Shown piece by piece: positions 54,271 to 63,543 of a stretch of DNA of 64,000 nucleotides; within the stretch, counting starts at the first letter, position 1; every line of letters begins with the position of its first letter. A program made the translations under genes and the position numbers. The stretch covers positions 62,001 to 126,000 of the forward strand of contig NZ_FNIE01000018.1 of NCBI RefSeq assembly GCF_900103985.1, given 5' to 3'. The notes under the pieces are model-generated. The model saw only the letters and a list, made by a program, of their open reading frames with translations. It did no database searches and was not told where the DNA came from. The DNA is from Actinacidiphila guanduensis (lineage in GTDB: Bacteria; Actinomycetota; Actinomycetes; Streptomycetales; Streptomycetaceae).

Positions 54271-55385
54271 GCCGACACCTCGCCGTACGCGGCGAGCAGC
54301 ACCGCGGGGTCGGGGCCTTCGAGGACCGTCGGCTTGGCGAGGCCGTCGAGGACGATGAACCGCAGCAGGTCCCCGCGCGACTTCTTGTCCACCTTCATGG
54401 TCTCCACCAGCCGCGGCCACTGGTCGCCCCGGTAGGTCAGGGGCAGGCCCACCGAGCCGAGGACGGCCCGGTGCCGGTCGGCCGTGGCGTCGTCCAACCG
54501 CCCGGCCAGGCGGCCGAGTTCGGCGGCGAAGACCATCCCGACGGAGACCGCGGCGCCGTGCCGCCAGTTGTACCGCTCGTTCTTCTCGATGGCGTGCGCG
54601 AGGGTGTGGCCGTAGTTGAGGATCTCGCGCAGCCCGGACTCCTTGAGGTCCGCCGAGACGACCTCGGCCTTGACCCGGATGGCGCGCTCGATCAGTTCGG
54701 CGGTGTGCGGGCCGTGCGGGCTGCGGGCCGCGACGGGGTCGGACTCGACCAGCTCCAGGATCGCCGGGTCGGCGATGAAGCCGGCCTTGATGACCTCGGC
54801 GAGGCCACTGACGTAGTCGTTGATCGGCAGCGACTCCAGAGCGGCCAGGTCGCACAGGACACCGGCCGGCGGGTGGAAGGCCCCCACCAGGTTCTTGCCC
54901 TCGGCGGTGTTGATGCCCGTCTTGCCGCCGACCGCCGCGTCCACCATGCCGAGCACGGTGGTCGGCACCGCGATCCAGCGCACCCCGCGCAGCCAGGTCG
55001 CGGCGACGAAGCCGGCCAGGTCGGTGGTGGCGCCGCCGCCGACGCCGACGATGACGTCGGTACGGGTGAAGCCGGTCTGCCCGAGCGCCTTCCAGCAGTA
55101 GGCCGCGACCTCGGCGGTCTTGGCCTCCTCGGCGTTGGGGATCTGGATCGCGATCGCCTCGTACCCCTGCTCGGCGAGGTCCTCGCGGATCGCCTCGCCG
55201 GTGCCGGCCAGCGCCTCCGGGTGCAGCACGGCCACCCGCAGGGCCTTCTCGCCGATCAGCCCGGGCAGTTCGCCCAGCAGCTGGTGGCCGACCAGCACGT
55301 CGTACGGCTCGGTGCCCGCGGTGCCGCCGACGCGGATGCGGGTGGGCGGGGCGACGGGCCCGGTCCCCTCGGTGTTCTCGCTCAT
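54267..55385 (-). CDS. aroB: 3-dehydroquinate synthase
   Basis: AroB converts DAHP to 3-dehydroquinate using NAD and a divalent metal. The 372-residue protein has the NAD site VGVGGGATTDLAGFVAATW, the VPTTVLGMVDAAVGGKTGIN segment and NLVGAFHPP. The metal ligands are in GLAEVIKAG, LNYGHTLAHAIE and RHGAAVSVGM. ATG at 55385 overlaps aroK by four bases. Confidence 0.97.
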   Translation of the reverse strand: MSENTEGTGPVAPPTRIRVGGTAGTEPYDVLVGHQLLGELPGLIGEKALRVAVLHPEALAGTGEAIREDLAEQGYEAIAIQIPNAEEAKTAEVAAYCWKALGQTGFTRTDVIVGVGGGATTDLAGFVAATWLRGVRWIAVPTTVLGMVDAAVGGKTGINTAEGKNLVGAFHPPAGVLCDLAALESLPINDYVSGLAEVIKAGFIADPAILELVESDPVAARSPHGPHTAELIERAIRVKAEVVSADLKESGLREILNYGHTLAHAIEKNERYNWRHGAAVSVGMVFAAELGRLAGRLDDATADRHRAVLGSVGLPLTYRGDQWPRLVETMKVDKKSRGDLLRFIVLDGLAKPTVLEGPDPAVLLAAYGEVSA

Positions 55386-55912
55386 GCGTCCTTCGGTTCC
55401 AGTGCGTCGAGTACGGCGTCGGCCACGTCCTGCGGGGTGCGCTCGGCGGTGGTGACCACCGCGGCGGCGACCTCCGTGTAGAGCGGGCGGCGCTGCTCCA
55501 TCAGCTCCCGCCACTGCTGCCGGGGGTTGACGGCGAGCAGCGGGCGGGGCGCGTCGAGGCCGACCCGGTGGACGGCGTCGTGCAGGGTGACGTCGAGGAA
55601 GACCACGGGCAGGCCGGCCAGGCGGGCGCGGGTGCCGGGGTCCATGACGGCGCCGCCGCCCAGCGAGAGCACCCCGTCGTGGCTGTCGAGCGCGGCGGTG
55701 ACGGCGGCCCGCTCCAGCGCGCGGAAGTGCGGCTCGCCCTCGTCGTAGAAGATCTCCGGGATGGGCTTGCCGGCGGCCGCCTCGATATCGGCGTCGGTGT
55801 CGCGGTAGGTGGTGCCCAGCCGCTCGGCCAGCAGCCGGCCCACGGTGGTCTTGCCCGCGCCGGGCGGGCCGACCAGCACGACGGCGGGGCGGACGCCGGT
55901 GGGGGCGGTCAC
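55382..55912 (-). CDS. aroK: Shikimate kinase
   Basis: AroK phosphorylates shikimate at the 3-hydroxyl. The 176-residue protein has the Walker A motif LVGPPGAGKTTVGRLLAERL, the shikimate-binding RDTDADIE and FRALERAAV, GGGAVMDPGTR, and the LID region RPLLAVNPRQQW. The start is GTG at 55912, overlapping the aroC stop as GTGA. Confidence 0.96.
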   Translation of the reverse strand: MTAPTGVRPAVVLVGPPGAGKTTVGRLLAERLGTTYRDTDADIEAAAGKPIPEIFYDEGEPHFRALERAAVTAALDSHDGVLSLGGGAVMDPGTRARLAGLPVVFLDVTLHDAVHRVGLDAPRPLLAVNPRQQWRELMEQRRPLYTEVAAAVVTTAERTPQDVADAVLDALEPKDA

Positions 55913-57093
55913 CGGACCACCAGGTTGTCGAGGTAGCCGGTGATGTTCCGCCGGGTCTGGACGACGGAGTCGCCGCCGAACTTCTCGGCGACGGCGTCGG
56001 CGAGGACCAGGGCGACCATCGCCTCGGCGACGATCCCCGCGGCCGGCACCGCGCACACGTCGGAGCGCTGGTGGTGGGCCTGGGCGGGCTCGCCGGTGAC
56101 GGTGTCGATGGTGCGCAGGGCGCGCGGCACGGTGGCGATCGGCTTCATCGCGGCCCGCACCCGCAGCACCTCACCGGTGCTGATGCCGCCCTCGGTGCCG
56201 CCGGAGCGGCCGGAGGCGCGGCGCACCCCGTCGGGGCCGGGGACGATCTCGTCGTGCGCCTTGGAGCCCGGGACGCGGGCGAGGTCGAAGCCGTCACCCA
56301 GCTCGACGCCCTTGATCGCCTGGATGCCCATCAAGGCAGCGGCCAGGCGGGCGTCCAGCCGGCGGTCCCAGTGGACGTGCGAGCCGAGGCCGACCGGCAC
56401 GCCGTACGCCAGCACCTCCACCACGCCGCCGAGGGTGTCGCCGTCCTTGTGGGCCTGGTCGATCTCGGCGACCATCGACTTGCTCGCGTCCTCGTCCAGG
56501 CAGCGCACCGGGTCGGCGTCCAGCCGCTCCTGGTCGGCGGGCACCGGCACCACCCCGTACGGCGCCTTGGCCGCGCCCAGCTCCACCACGTGCGAGACGA
56601 TCTCGATCCCGGCGGTCTCCTTCAGGTACGACCGGGCGACGGCGCCGAGCGCGACCCGGGCGGCCGTCTCGCGGGCGCTGGCGCGCTCCAGGACCGGGCG
56701 GGCCTCGTCCAGGTCGTACTTCTGCATGCCGGCGAGGTCGGCGTGGCCGGGGCGGGGGCGGGTGAGCGGGGCGTTGCGGGCGAGGTCGGCGAGGACGGCC
56801 GGGTCGACCGGGTCGGCGGCCATCACCTGCTCCCACTTGGGCCACTCGGTGTTGCCGACCATGATGGCGACGGGGCTGCCGAGGGTGCGGCCGTGGCGGA
56901 CGCCGCCGAGGAAGGTGACCTGGTCCTGCTCGAACTTCATGCGGGCGCCGCGGCCGTAGCCCAGGCGGCGGCGGGCCAGGGCGTCGGCCACCGTCGCCGT
57001 GGTGACGGGGACGCCCGCGGGCAGGCCCTCCAGCGTCGCGACGAGTGCGGGGCCGTGCGACTCCCCCGCGGTCAGCCAGCGCAATCTGCTCAA
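55909..57093 (-). CDS. aroC: Chorismate synthase
   Basis: AroC converts EPSP to chorismate using reduced FMN. The 394-residue protein shows LRWLTAGESHGPALV, RRLGYGRGARMKFEQDQV, RPRPGHADLAGMQKY, the ASARETAARVALGAV signature and GRSGGTEGGISTG. The reading begins with TTG at 57093, six bases after GGGAG. It is upstream of aroK with an overlap, so C-K-B-Q run as one unit. Confidence 0.97.
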   Translation of the reverse strand: MSRLRWLTAGESHGPALVATLEGLPAGVPVTTATVADALARRRLGYGRGARMKFEQDQVTFLGGVRHGRTLGSPVAIMVGNTEWPKWEQVMAADPVDPAVLADLARNAPLTRPRPGHADLAGMQKYDLDEARPVLERASARETAARVALGAVARSYLKETAGIEIVSHVVELGAAKAPYGVVPVPADQERLDADPVRCLDEDASKSMVAEIDQAHKDGDTLGGVVEVLAYGVPVGLGSHVHWDRRLDARLAAALMGIQAIKGVELGDGFDLARVPGSKAHDEIVPGPDGVRRASGRSGGTEGGISTGEVLRVRAAMKPIATVPRALRTIDTVTGEPAQAHHQRSDVCAVPAAGIVAEAMVALVLADAVAEKFGGDSVVQTRRNITGYLDNLVVR

Positions 57094-57247
57094 CGGATGC
57101 TCCCAGGAAGTACGGTGCGGCTCTCCCTCGATCCTCCCATGTTCGCGGGGTCCTTTTCGCAGGTGTCCACAGGGCGAACTCCGCGGTCGCGGGGTCCGCG
57201 GCCGGTGGTCCCGCCGGGCGCGTCCCGGCCGCGGGGCCGGGGGGCGG

Positions 57248-58069
57248 TCAGACGGGAAGGGCCGATTCGGCGGCGGCCCGCATGGTGGCGAGGGACGGGG
57301 TGCGGGTGGTGTGGAGGACGACCTGGAGGGCGGCCTGGTGGACCAGGAGGTCGAGGCCGCTGGTGACCGGGCCGCCGTGGGCGGTCCAGGCGGCGGCCAG
57401 CGGGGTGGGCCAGGGGTGGTAGAGGACGTCGAAGAGGGTGCCGGGGGCGGCCGGGACCGCGGCGGCGAGGTGGTCGGCGGCGCCCGCGGGCGTCGTGTTG
57501 ACCACCAGCGGCGCGGTGAGGGCGGCCGCCGCCTCGGACCAGGGCGCCGTGCGGACGGCCACCCCGAGCCGCTCGCCCCACTCGCGCATCTGCGCCGCCC
57601 GCTCCTGGCTGCGCACGTACACCGCGACCTCGCCCGAGCAGATGCGGGCGAGCGCGGCGAGCGCGGAGGAGGCGGTGGCGCCGGCGCCGAGGACCGCGGC
57701 GGCGGGGACGGAGGTCACCCCGCGCTCGGCGAGCGCCGCGACCATGCCGGGGATGTCCGTGTTGTCACCGAGGCGCCGCCCGTCGGGCTCCAGGACGAGC
57801 GTGTTGACCGCCTCCACGGAGGCCGCGGTCGGCGTGATCTCGTCGAGCAGCGGCACGATCGCCCGCTTGAGCGGCATCGTCAGCGACAGCCCCGCCCACT
57901 GCTCCGGGTCCATCGCCTCGACGAAGCCGGGCAGGGCCGCCTCGTCCACTTCGAAGCGGTCGTACCGCCAGTCGGTCAGGCCCAACTCCGCGTAGGCGGC
58001 GCGGTGCAGGACCGGCGAGAGGGAGTGCGCGATGGGGCTGCCCAGCACCGCGGCCCGGCGCGGGCTCAT
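57248..58069 (-). CDS. aroE: Shikimate dehydrogenase
   Basis: AroE reduces 3-dehydroshikimate. The 273-residue protein shows the substrate motif GSPIAHSLSPVLHRAAY and SLTMPLKRAIV, where the usual Asn-Val-Thr-xPro-xK reads LTMPLK with the catalytic Lys kept. VNTLVLEPDGRRLGDNTD, the NADP site VLGAGATASSALAAL and GLDLLVHQAALQ follow. It overlaps the mltG stop by four bases. A 154-base gap separates it from aroC. Confidence 0.94.
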   Translation of the reverse strand: MSPRRAAVLGSPIAHSLSPVLHRAAYAELGLTDWRYDRFEVDEAALPGFVEAMDPEQWAGLSLTMPLKRAIVPLLDEITPTAASVEAVNTLVLEPDGRRLGDNTDIPGMVAALAERGVTSVPAAAVLGAGATASSALAALARICSGEVAVYVRSQERAAQMREWGERLGVAVRTAPWSEAAAALTAPLVVNTTPAGAADHLAAAVPAAPGTLFDVLYHPWPTPLAAAWTAHGGPVTSGLDLLVHQAALQVVLHTTRTPSLATMRAAAESALPV

Positions 58070-59928
58070 CCGCCGTGCTCCCTCTGGTACTCGTTGAACG
58101 CCTGGACGTTCTTCTCGTGCTCGGCGTAGCTGCTGGTGAAGCGGGTGTCGCCGGGCTTGACGGTGACGAAGTACAGCCAGTCGCCGGCCGTCGGCGACAG
58201 CGCGGCCTCGATCGCCTGGTGCCCCGGGTTGTCGATCGGCCCGGGCGGCAGCCCCTTGTGCGTGTACGTGTTGTACGGCGACGGGAACTGCGTGTCCTTG
58301 TTGGTGGTGTTGAGCGTCGAGCGGCCCATGGCGTAGTTGATCGTGGAGTCGAAGCCGAGCGCCATGTTCTGGTCGAGCCGGTTGTATATCACCCGCGAGA
58401 CCTTGCCGAAGTCGCCCGCCTGCTGCGCCTCGGCCTGCACCAGGCTGGCGATCTTCAGGATGTCCTCGGGCGACTTGCCGGACTTCGAGGCGGCGTTCTC
58501 CAGGCCGTCCTTGGTGAGTTCGGCGTTGGCCTGGGCGACCATCTGCTTGACCACGTCGACCGGCTTCATCGAGTTGGAGATGCTGTACTTCGCCGGGAAC
58601 AGGAAGCCCTCGACGTTGCCGTGCGCCCAGGACGGCAGGCCCAGGTTCGCGCCCTTGATCTGGGCGGCCGTGGTGCCGGACTTCAGATGCAGCTTCTGGT
58701 CGATGGTCTGGTAGATGCGCGTGGCACGCCAGCCCTCGGGGATGATCATCGCGTTCTGCGAGGAGGGGTCGAGCATCATCGTGACGGCGTTCGCGGCGGA
58801 CATCTGCTTGTGCAGGACGTAGACGCCGGCCTGGATGGTGTCGCCCTTTGGGTTCTTGTTCGCGGCGGCGGTGAAAGCGCCGACGCTCTTGACCACGCCG
58901 GCGTCCTTGAGCAGGTTGCCGATCATGGTCACCGAGGCGCCCTGCGGCACCTGCACCTGGACGTCGCCTGCGCCCTCGCCGGAGTAGTCGGGGGCGGGGC
59001 CGAAGTGGCTCTCGTAGACGTGGTACCCGCCGTAGGCGAGGGCGCCGCCACCGCCGACGAGCACCGCGAGCACCACCACGCAGGCGCAGCCGCTGCGGCG
59101 CTTGCGGCCGCCCTTGGGCTGGCCGGAACCGGACCTGCGGCCGCCCGCGGTGGTGTCCTCGTCATCGTCGTCGTCATCGCGGTTGGCGAAGAAGGCGTGG
59201 TCGCTCGGGTCGCCCTCCTCCTCCGCGTCCCACTCGCCGGTACGGGCAGGGGCCGGGCGCATCTGCCGTACGCCGGGCTCCTGCGGACGGGCCGCGCCGG
59301 GACCCATGCTCTGCTCGGGGGCGCCGTGGCCCATGCCGTGGCCCATGTCCTGGCCGGGCATCCCCTGCTGGCCCTGGTGGCCTTGCTGCCCCGGCTGCCC
59401 TTGCTGCGGCCCCATCCCCTGCCCGCCGTACGGCTGTTGCTGCTGGGGATGCTGCTGCGGGTGGGGCTGCTGCTGTTGCTGGGGGTAGCCGCCCTGCTGC
59501 GGGTACACCGGGTGCGAGCCCGTGCCGTACGGGTCCTGCGGCCCGCCGCCGTACGGGTCCTGGGCGTAACCGGCGGGCCGGCCGTCCTGGTTGCCCGGGT
59601 GCACCTGGTACGAGCCGGTGTCGTAGCCGTCGTAGCCGCCCTGCGGGTAGCCCTGCTGCGGCTGTTGCTGCTGCGGGTAGCCGTAGTGCGGCTGCTGGGG
59701 GTGCTGCTGCTGGCCCTGGCCCTGGGGGTAGTCCTGCTGCGGGTACTGCTGTGGGTACTGCTGCTGGTGGGAGCCCGTGGCGTACGGGTCCTGCCAGCCG
59801 CCCTGCTGGGGTTGCTGCTGGTAGTCCTGGGCGGGCCGGCCCTGATAGCCCCCGTCGTACGCGTCGCCGAAGAGCGGGTCCTCGGGGTCCCAGGGTGCGG
59901 GGCCGGAGCCCCGGCCGTAGTCAGTCAT
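58066..59928 (-). CDS. mltG: Endolytic murein transglycosylase MltG with long Gln/Pro/Gly-rich cytoplasmic tail
   Basis: MltG cleaves nascent peptidoglycan strands at the membrane. Of 620 residues, about 1-250 are a disordered Gln/Pro/Gly/Tyr tail with repeats such as QQYPQQYPQQDYPQGQ. A stretch of acidic residues and a basic patch (KGGRKRRSG) follow. One transmembrane helix (about 280-302) precedes the YceG domain, with LASLVQAEAQQAGDFGKVSRV (catalytic Glu), ALGFDSTINYAMG, SPYNTYTHKGLPPGPIDNPG and YFVTVKPGDT. ATG at 59928 follows AGGGGATCG. Confidence 0.94.
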   Translation of the reverse strand: MTDYGRGSGPAPWDPEDPLFGDAYDGGYQGRPAQDYQQQPQQGGWQDPYATGSHQQQYPQQYPQQDYPQGQGQQQHPQQPHYGYPQQQQPQQGYPQGGYDGYDTGSYQVHPGNQDGRPAGYAQDPYGGGPQDPYGTGSHPVYPQQGGYPQQQQQPHPQQHPQQQQPYGGQGMGPQQGQPGQQGHQGQQGMPGQDMGHGMGHGAPEQSMGPGAARPQEPGVRQMRPAPARTGEWDAEEEGDPSDHAFFANRDDDDDDEDTTAGGRRSGSGQPKGGRKRRSGCACVVVLAVLVGGGGALAYGGYHVYESHFGPAPDYSGEGAGDVQVQVPQGASVTMIGNLLKDAGVVKSVGAFTAAANKNPKGDTIQAGVYVLHKQMSAANAVTMMLDPSSQNAMIIPEGWRATRIYQTIDQKLHLKSGTTAAQIKGANLGLPSWAHGNVEGFLFPAKYSISNSMKPVDVVKQMVAQANAELTKDGLENAASKSGKSPEDILKIASLVQAEAQQAGDFGKVSRVIYNRLDQNMALGFDSTINYAMGRSTLNTTNKDTQFPSPYNTYTHKGLPPGPIDNPGHQAIEAALSPTAGDWLYFVTVKPGDTRFTSSYAEHEKNVQAFNEYQREHGG

Positions 59929-60030
59929 CGATCCCCTTGGTACACGGTTCGGCATCGGGCCTGCCGAACTTGCGAAACGGGCGGCGCCCGCAGGCGCCGC
60001 CGTGTCGCGCGGAACGTTACCGTATCGCGA

Positions 60031-60501
60031 TCAGATGGCTGCTTCGACGGTCTCGCCCGGAGCTTTGCCCGACACCCGTTCGGTCTCCAGCGCGGCCTGC
60101 AGGATAACGACAGCGGCCGCCTGATCGACTACGGAGCGTCCTTTTCTGGCCGTCACTCCGGAGGCGCGCAGGCTCTGCGCGGCCGTGACGGTCGTCATCC
60201 GCTCGTCCACCAGCCGCACCGGGACGGGGGCGATGACTTTCGCCACATCCTGTGCGAACGCGCGCGCCTTGGCGGCCGCCGGCCCCTCGGTGCCGTTGAG
60301 GGAGCGCGGCAGCCCGACGACCACCTCGATGGGCTCGTACTCCGCGACGATCGCCGCGAGCCGCCGCAGCGCGCCCGGCCGGTCCCGCCCGGGCACGGTC
60401 TCCACGGGCGTCGCGAGAATCCCGTCCGGGTCGCACGACGCGACCCCGATCCGGGCGTCCCCGACATCGACAGCAATCCTCCTGCCGTGCCGCAGTGTCA
60501 T
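60031..60501 (-). CDS. ruvX: YqgF/RuvX-type pre-16S rRNA nuclease, Holliday junction resolvase fold
   Basis: YqgF proteins process the 5' end of 16S rRNA and have an RNase H-like fold. The 156-residue protein has RIAVDVGDARIGVASCDPDG with the first catalytic Asp, VVVGLPRSLNGTEGPAAAKA, VRLVDERMTTVTAA, and the final VDQAAAVVILQAAL. The ATG at 60501 lies two bases after the alaS stop. It belongs to the conserved alaS-ruvX-mltG-aroE string. Confidence 0.95.
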   Translation of the reverse strand: MTLRHGRRIAVDVGDARIGVASCDPDGILATPVETVPGRDRPGALRRLAAIVAEYEPIEVVVGLPRSLNGTEGPAAAKARAFAQDVAKVIAPVPVRLVDERMTTVTAAQSLRASGVTARKGRSVVDQAAAVVILQAALETERVSGKAPGETVEAAI

Positions 60502-60503
60502 GG

Positions 60504-63173
60504 CTATGCCTTTTCCGCCACCAGGCGGCGGACGGCCTCGATCGCGTCCGGGACCGCGGTGGGGTTCTGGCCGCCGCCCTGGGCGACGTCGTCCTTGCCG
60601 CCACCGCCGCCGCCGAGGGCCTTGGCCGCGGTGCGGACCAGCTCGCCCGCCTTCAGGCCGCGGTCGCGGGCCGCGTCACTCGTGGCGATGACGGTCAGCG
60701 GACGGCCGCCTGCCACCGCGAAGAGGGCGACGACACCGGGGCGGCCGCCGCCGAGCCGCTGCCGGACGTCGAGGACGAGCCTGCGCAGGTCGTCGGCGCC
60801 GGTGCCCTCCGGCACGGTGCCGGTGACCAGGGCGACGCCCTTGACGTCCTCGGCGCTCTCGGCGAGCCCCGCGGCCGCCTGGAGCACCTTCTCCGCGCGG
60901 AACCGCTCGATCTCCTTCTCGGCGTCCTTGAGCTTGGCCAGCATCGAGGAGATCCGGTCGGGCAGTTCGTCGGCCCGGCCGTTGAGCAGCTGGGTGAGCT
61001 GGGCGACGACGGTGTGCTCGCGGGCCAGGAAGTTGTACGCGTCCACGCCGACCAGCGCCTCCACCCGGCGCACGCCCGAGCCGATCGACGACTCGCCGAG
61101 CAGCTTGACCAGGCCGAGCTGGGCGGTGTTGGCCACGTGGGTGCCGCCGCACAGCTCCTTGGAGAAGTCGCCGATGGTCACCACGCGCACGTGCTCGCCG
61201 TACTTCTCGCCGAACTCCGCGATGGCGCCCTGCCGTTTGGCCTCGGCGATCGGCAGCACCTCGGCGGTGACGTCGAGTTCGCGGGCGAGCACCTCGTTGA
61301 TCTTCTGCTCGACGTCGGTGAGGACGGTGCCGGGCACGGCGGTCGGCGAGCCGAAGTCGAAGCGGAACCGGCCGGGCGAGTTCTCCGAGCCGGCCTGGGC
61401 GGCGGTGGGGCCGAGCGCGTCGCGCAGCGCCTGGTGGGTGAGGTGGGTGGCGCTGTGCGCGCGGGCGATGGCGCGCCGGCGGATCAGGTCGATCTGCGCG
61501 TGCGCGGCCGCGCCCACGGTGACCTCGCCGACCTGCACGACGCCCTTGTGCACGCTGACGCCCGGCACCGGGCGCTGCACGTCGCGGACCTCGACCACGG
61601 CGCCGTTGTCCAGCCGGATGCGGCCGGTGTCGGCGAGCTGGCCGCCGCCCTCGGCGTAGAAGGGGGTGCGGTCGAGGATGACCTCGACCTCGTCGCCCTC
61701 GGTGGCCGCGGGCGAGGGCGCGCCGGCCACGAGCAGGCCGACGACGGTGGCCTCGTTGCTGTCCTGGGTGTAGCCGGTGAAGTCGGTGGCGCCGGCCCGG
61801 TCGGCGACCTCGCGGTAGGCGGAGAGGTCGGCGTGGCCGGTCTTCTTCGCCTGCGCGTCGGCCTTGGCCCGGTCGCGCTGCTCCTTCATCAGCCGCCGGA
61901 AGCCCTCCTCGTCCACGCTGAGGCCCTGCTCGGCGGCCATCTCCAGGGTGAGGTCGATCGGGAAGCCCCAGGTGTCGTGGAGCAGGAACGCCTGCTCGCC
62001 CGGGAGCACGCTGCCGCCCTTGGCCTTGGTCTCGGTGACGGCGCTGTCCAGGATGTTGGTGCCGGCCGACAGCGTCTTGAGGAACCGGGACTCCTCGGCG
62101 AGCGCGACGGACTCGATCCGCTTGCGCTCGTTGATCAGCTCCGGGTACTGCTGGCCCATCGTGCCGATGACGACATCGACCAGCTCGGCGACCACCGGGC
62201 GGTCGGCGCCGAGCATCCGCATGTTGCGGATGGCGCGGCGCATGATGCGGCGCAGCACGTAGCCGCGGCCCTCGTTGCCGGGGGTGACGCCGTCGCCGAT
62301 GAGCATCACGGCGGTGCGCATGTGGTCGGAGACCACCCGCAGCGAGACGTCGGAGTCGTGGGCGGCGCCGTAGTGGACGCCGGTCAGGGCGGTGGCGGTG
62401 TCGATGACCGCGCGCAGGGTGTCGGTCTCGTACATGTTCCGCACGCCCTGCAGGATCATCGCCAGGCGCTCGAGTCCGAGGCCGGTGTCGATGTTGCGGG
62501 CCGGCAGGTCGCCGAGGATGTCGAAGTTGCCCTTGCCGGTGCCGGGGCCCCGCTCGTACTGCATGAAGACCAGGTTCCAGATCTCCACGTAGCGCTCGTC
62601 GTTGACCGCGGGGCCGCCCTCCTCGCCGAACTCGGGGCCGCGGTCGTAGTTGATCTCCGAGCAGGGGCCGCAGGGGCCGGGCACGCCCATGGACCAGAAG
62701 TTGGTGTCCATGCCCAGGCGCTGGATGCGCTCGGCGGGGACGCCCACGACCTCGCGCCAGATGCGCTCGGCCTCGTCGTCCTTCTCGTAGACGGTGATCC
62801 ACAGCTTCTCGGGCTCCAGGCCGAAGCCGCCCTCGGCCTGGGGCGTGGTGAGCAGCTCCCAGGCGTAGGTGATGGCGCCTTCCTTGAAGTAGTCGCCGAA
62901 GGAGAAGTTGCCGCACATCTGGAAGAACGTGCCGTGCCGGGTGGTCTTGCCGACCTCTTCGATGTCGGGGGTGCGCACGCACTTCTGCACGCTGGTGGCG
63001 CGCTTGTGGGGCGGCTTGACCTCGCCGAGGAAGTACGGCTTGAAGGGCACCATGCCGGCCGGGACCAGCAGCAGCGTCGGGTCGTCGGCGATGAGGGAGG
63101 CCGACGGCACGACGGTGTGCCCGCGCTCCTCGAAGAAGCGCAGCCAGCGGCGGCGGATTTCTGCCGACTCCAT
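60504..63173 (-). CDS. alaS: Alanyl-tRNA synthetase
   Basis: AlaRS charges tRNA-Ala. The 889-residue protein has the class II aminoacylation domain (about 1-270; FFEERGHTVVPSASL, RHGTFFQMCGNFSFGDYFKEGA). Motif 2/3 features (GPCGPCSEI, NIDTGLGLERL) and the tRNA-recognition domain follow. The editing domain carries zinc ligands in HSATHLTHQAL and KELCGGTHVANT. A C-terminal DHHA1/C-Ala domain with a Gly-rich GGGGGGKDD loop ends it. ATG at 63173 overlaps the upstream stop by one base (TGATG). Confidence 0.98.
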   Translation of the reverse strand: MESAEIRRRWLRFFEERGHTVVPSASLIADDPTLLLVPAGMVPFKPYFLGEVKPPHKRATSVQKCVRTPDIEEVGKTTRHGTFFQMCGNFSFGDYFKEGAITYAWELLTTPQAEGGFGLEPEKLWITVYEKDDEAERIWREVVGVPAERIQRLGMDTNFWSMGVPGPCGPCSEINYDRGPEFGEEGGPAVNDERYVEIWNLVFMQYERGPGTGKGNFDILGDLPARNIDTGLGLERLAMILQGVRNMYETDTLRAVIDTATALTGVHYGAAHDSDVSLRVVSDHMRTAVMLIGDGVTPGNEGRGYVLRRIMRRAIRNMRMLGADRPVVAELVDVVIGTMGQQYPELINERKRIESVALAEESRFLKTLSAGTNILDSAVTETKAKGGSVLPGEQAFLLHDTWGFPIDLTLEMAAEQGLSVDEEGFRRLMKEQRDRAKADAQAKKTGHADLSAYREVADRAGATDFTGYTQDSNEATVVGLLVAGAPSPAATEGDEVEVILDRTPFYAEGGGQLADTGRIRLDNGAVVEVRDVQRPVPGVSVHKGVVQVGEVTVGAAAHAQIDLIRRRAIARAHSATHLTHQALRDALGPTAAQAGSENSPGRFRFDFGSPTAVPGTVLTDVEQKINEVLARELDVTAEVLPIAEAKRQGAIAEFGEKYGEHVRVVTIGDFSKELCGGTHVANTAQLGLVKLLGESSIGSGVRRVEALVGVDAYNFLAREHTVVAQLTQLLNGRADELPDRISSMLAKLKDAEKEIERFRAEKVLQAAAGLAESAEDVKGVALVTGTVPEGTGADDLRRLVLDVRQRLGGGRPGVVALFAVAGGRPLTVIATSDAARDRGLKAGELVRTAAKALGGGGGGKDDVAQGGGQNPTAVPDAIEAVRRLVAEKA

Positions 63174-63538
63174 CAGTGTCCGTCCTTCCGGTGCGCGCGC
63201 CGGACCGGCGCGCGGTACGCAGTGCCCCGGCGGGCCGCCGGGTGGTCGTCGTCGCCCTGGGTGGGCAGGGCGGGGGTGTCCCGTCCGGCCGGCAGGGCCT
63301 GGGGGTCGTGCTGGGTGCGCAGCCCGAGGGCGTCGTGCAGTTCGGTCTCCCGCTGGGCCATGCCGTGCCGCACGTCCTGTGCGAACAGGCGCAGCCGGGC
63401 GCCGGTGGCCAGGGCGCGGTCGGCGGCGGTGGCGGCGAGGCTGTCGGGGTCGAGCCGGCGCACCGCGCGGCCCACCCGGACGGTTGCCCAGACGCCGGTG
63501 GCGGCGCCGGTGAGGAACCAGAACAGACGGCGGAACAT
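63173..63538 (-). CDS. Small membrane-anchored protein of unknown function (DUF6167-type)
   Basis: The 121-residue protein begins MFRRLFWFLTGAATGVWATV, one membrane helix with a positive N-terminus, followed by a helical region (about 25-75) and a disordered His/Arg/Pro-rich tail. This family always sits just before alaS in Streptomyces, beside a DUF948 protein. It overlaps the alaS start by one base. No enzymatic motif is present. Confidence 0.82.
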   Translation of the reverse strand: MFRRLFWFLTGAATGVWATVRVGRAVRRLDPDSLAATAADRALATGARLRLFAQDVRHGMAQRETELHDALGLRTQHDPQALPAGRDTPALPTQGDDDHPAARRGTAYRAPVRRAHRKDGH

Positions 63539-63543
63539 GGTCT

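Noticed and set aside
58075..61659. A 1194-codon + strand frame across mltG, ruvX and alaS
   Set aside because: It runs antisense to three well-supported genes and is rich in Leu/Val/Arg from complementary codons. It has no domain.
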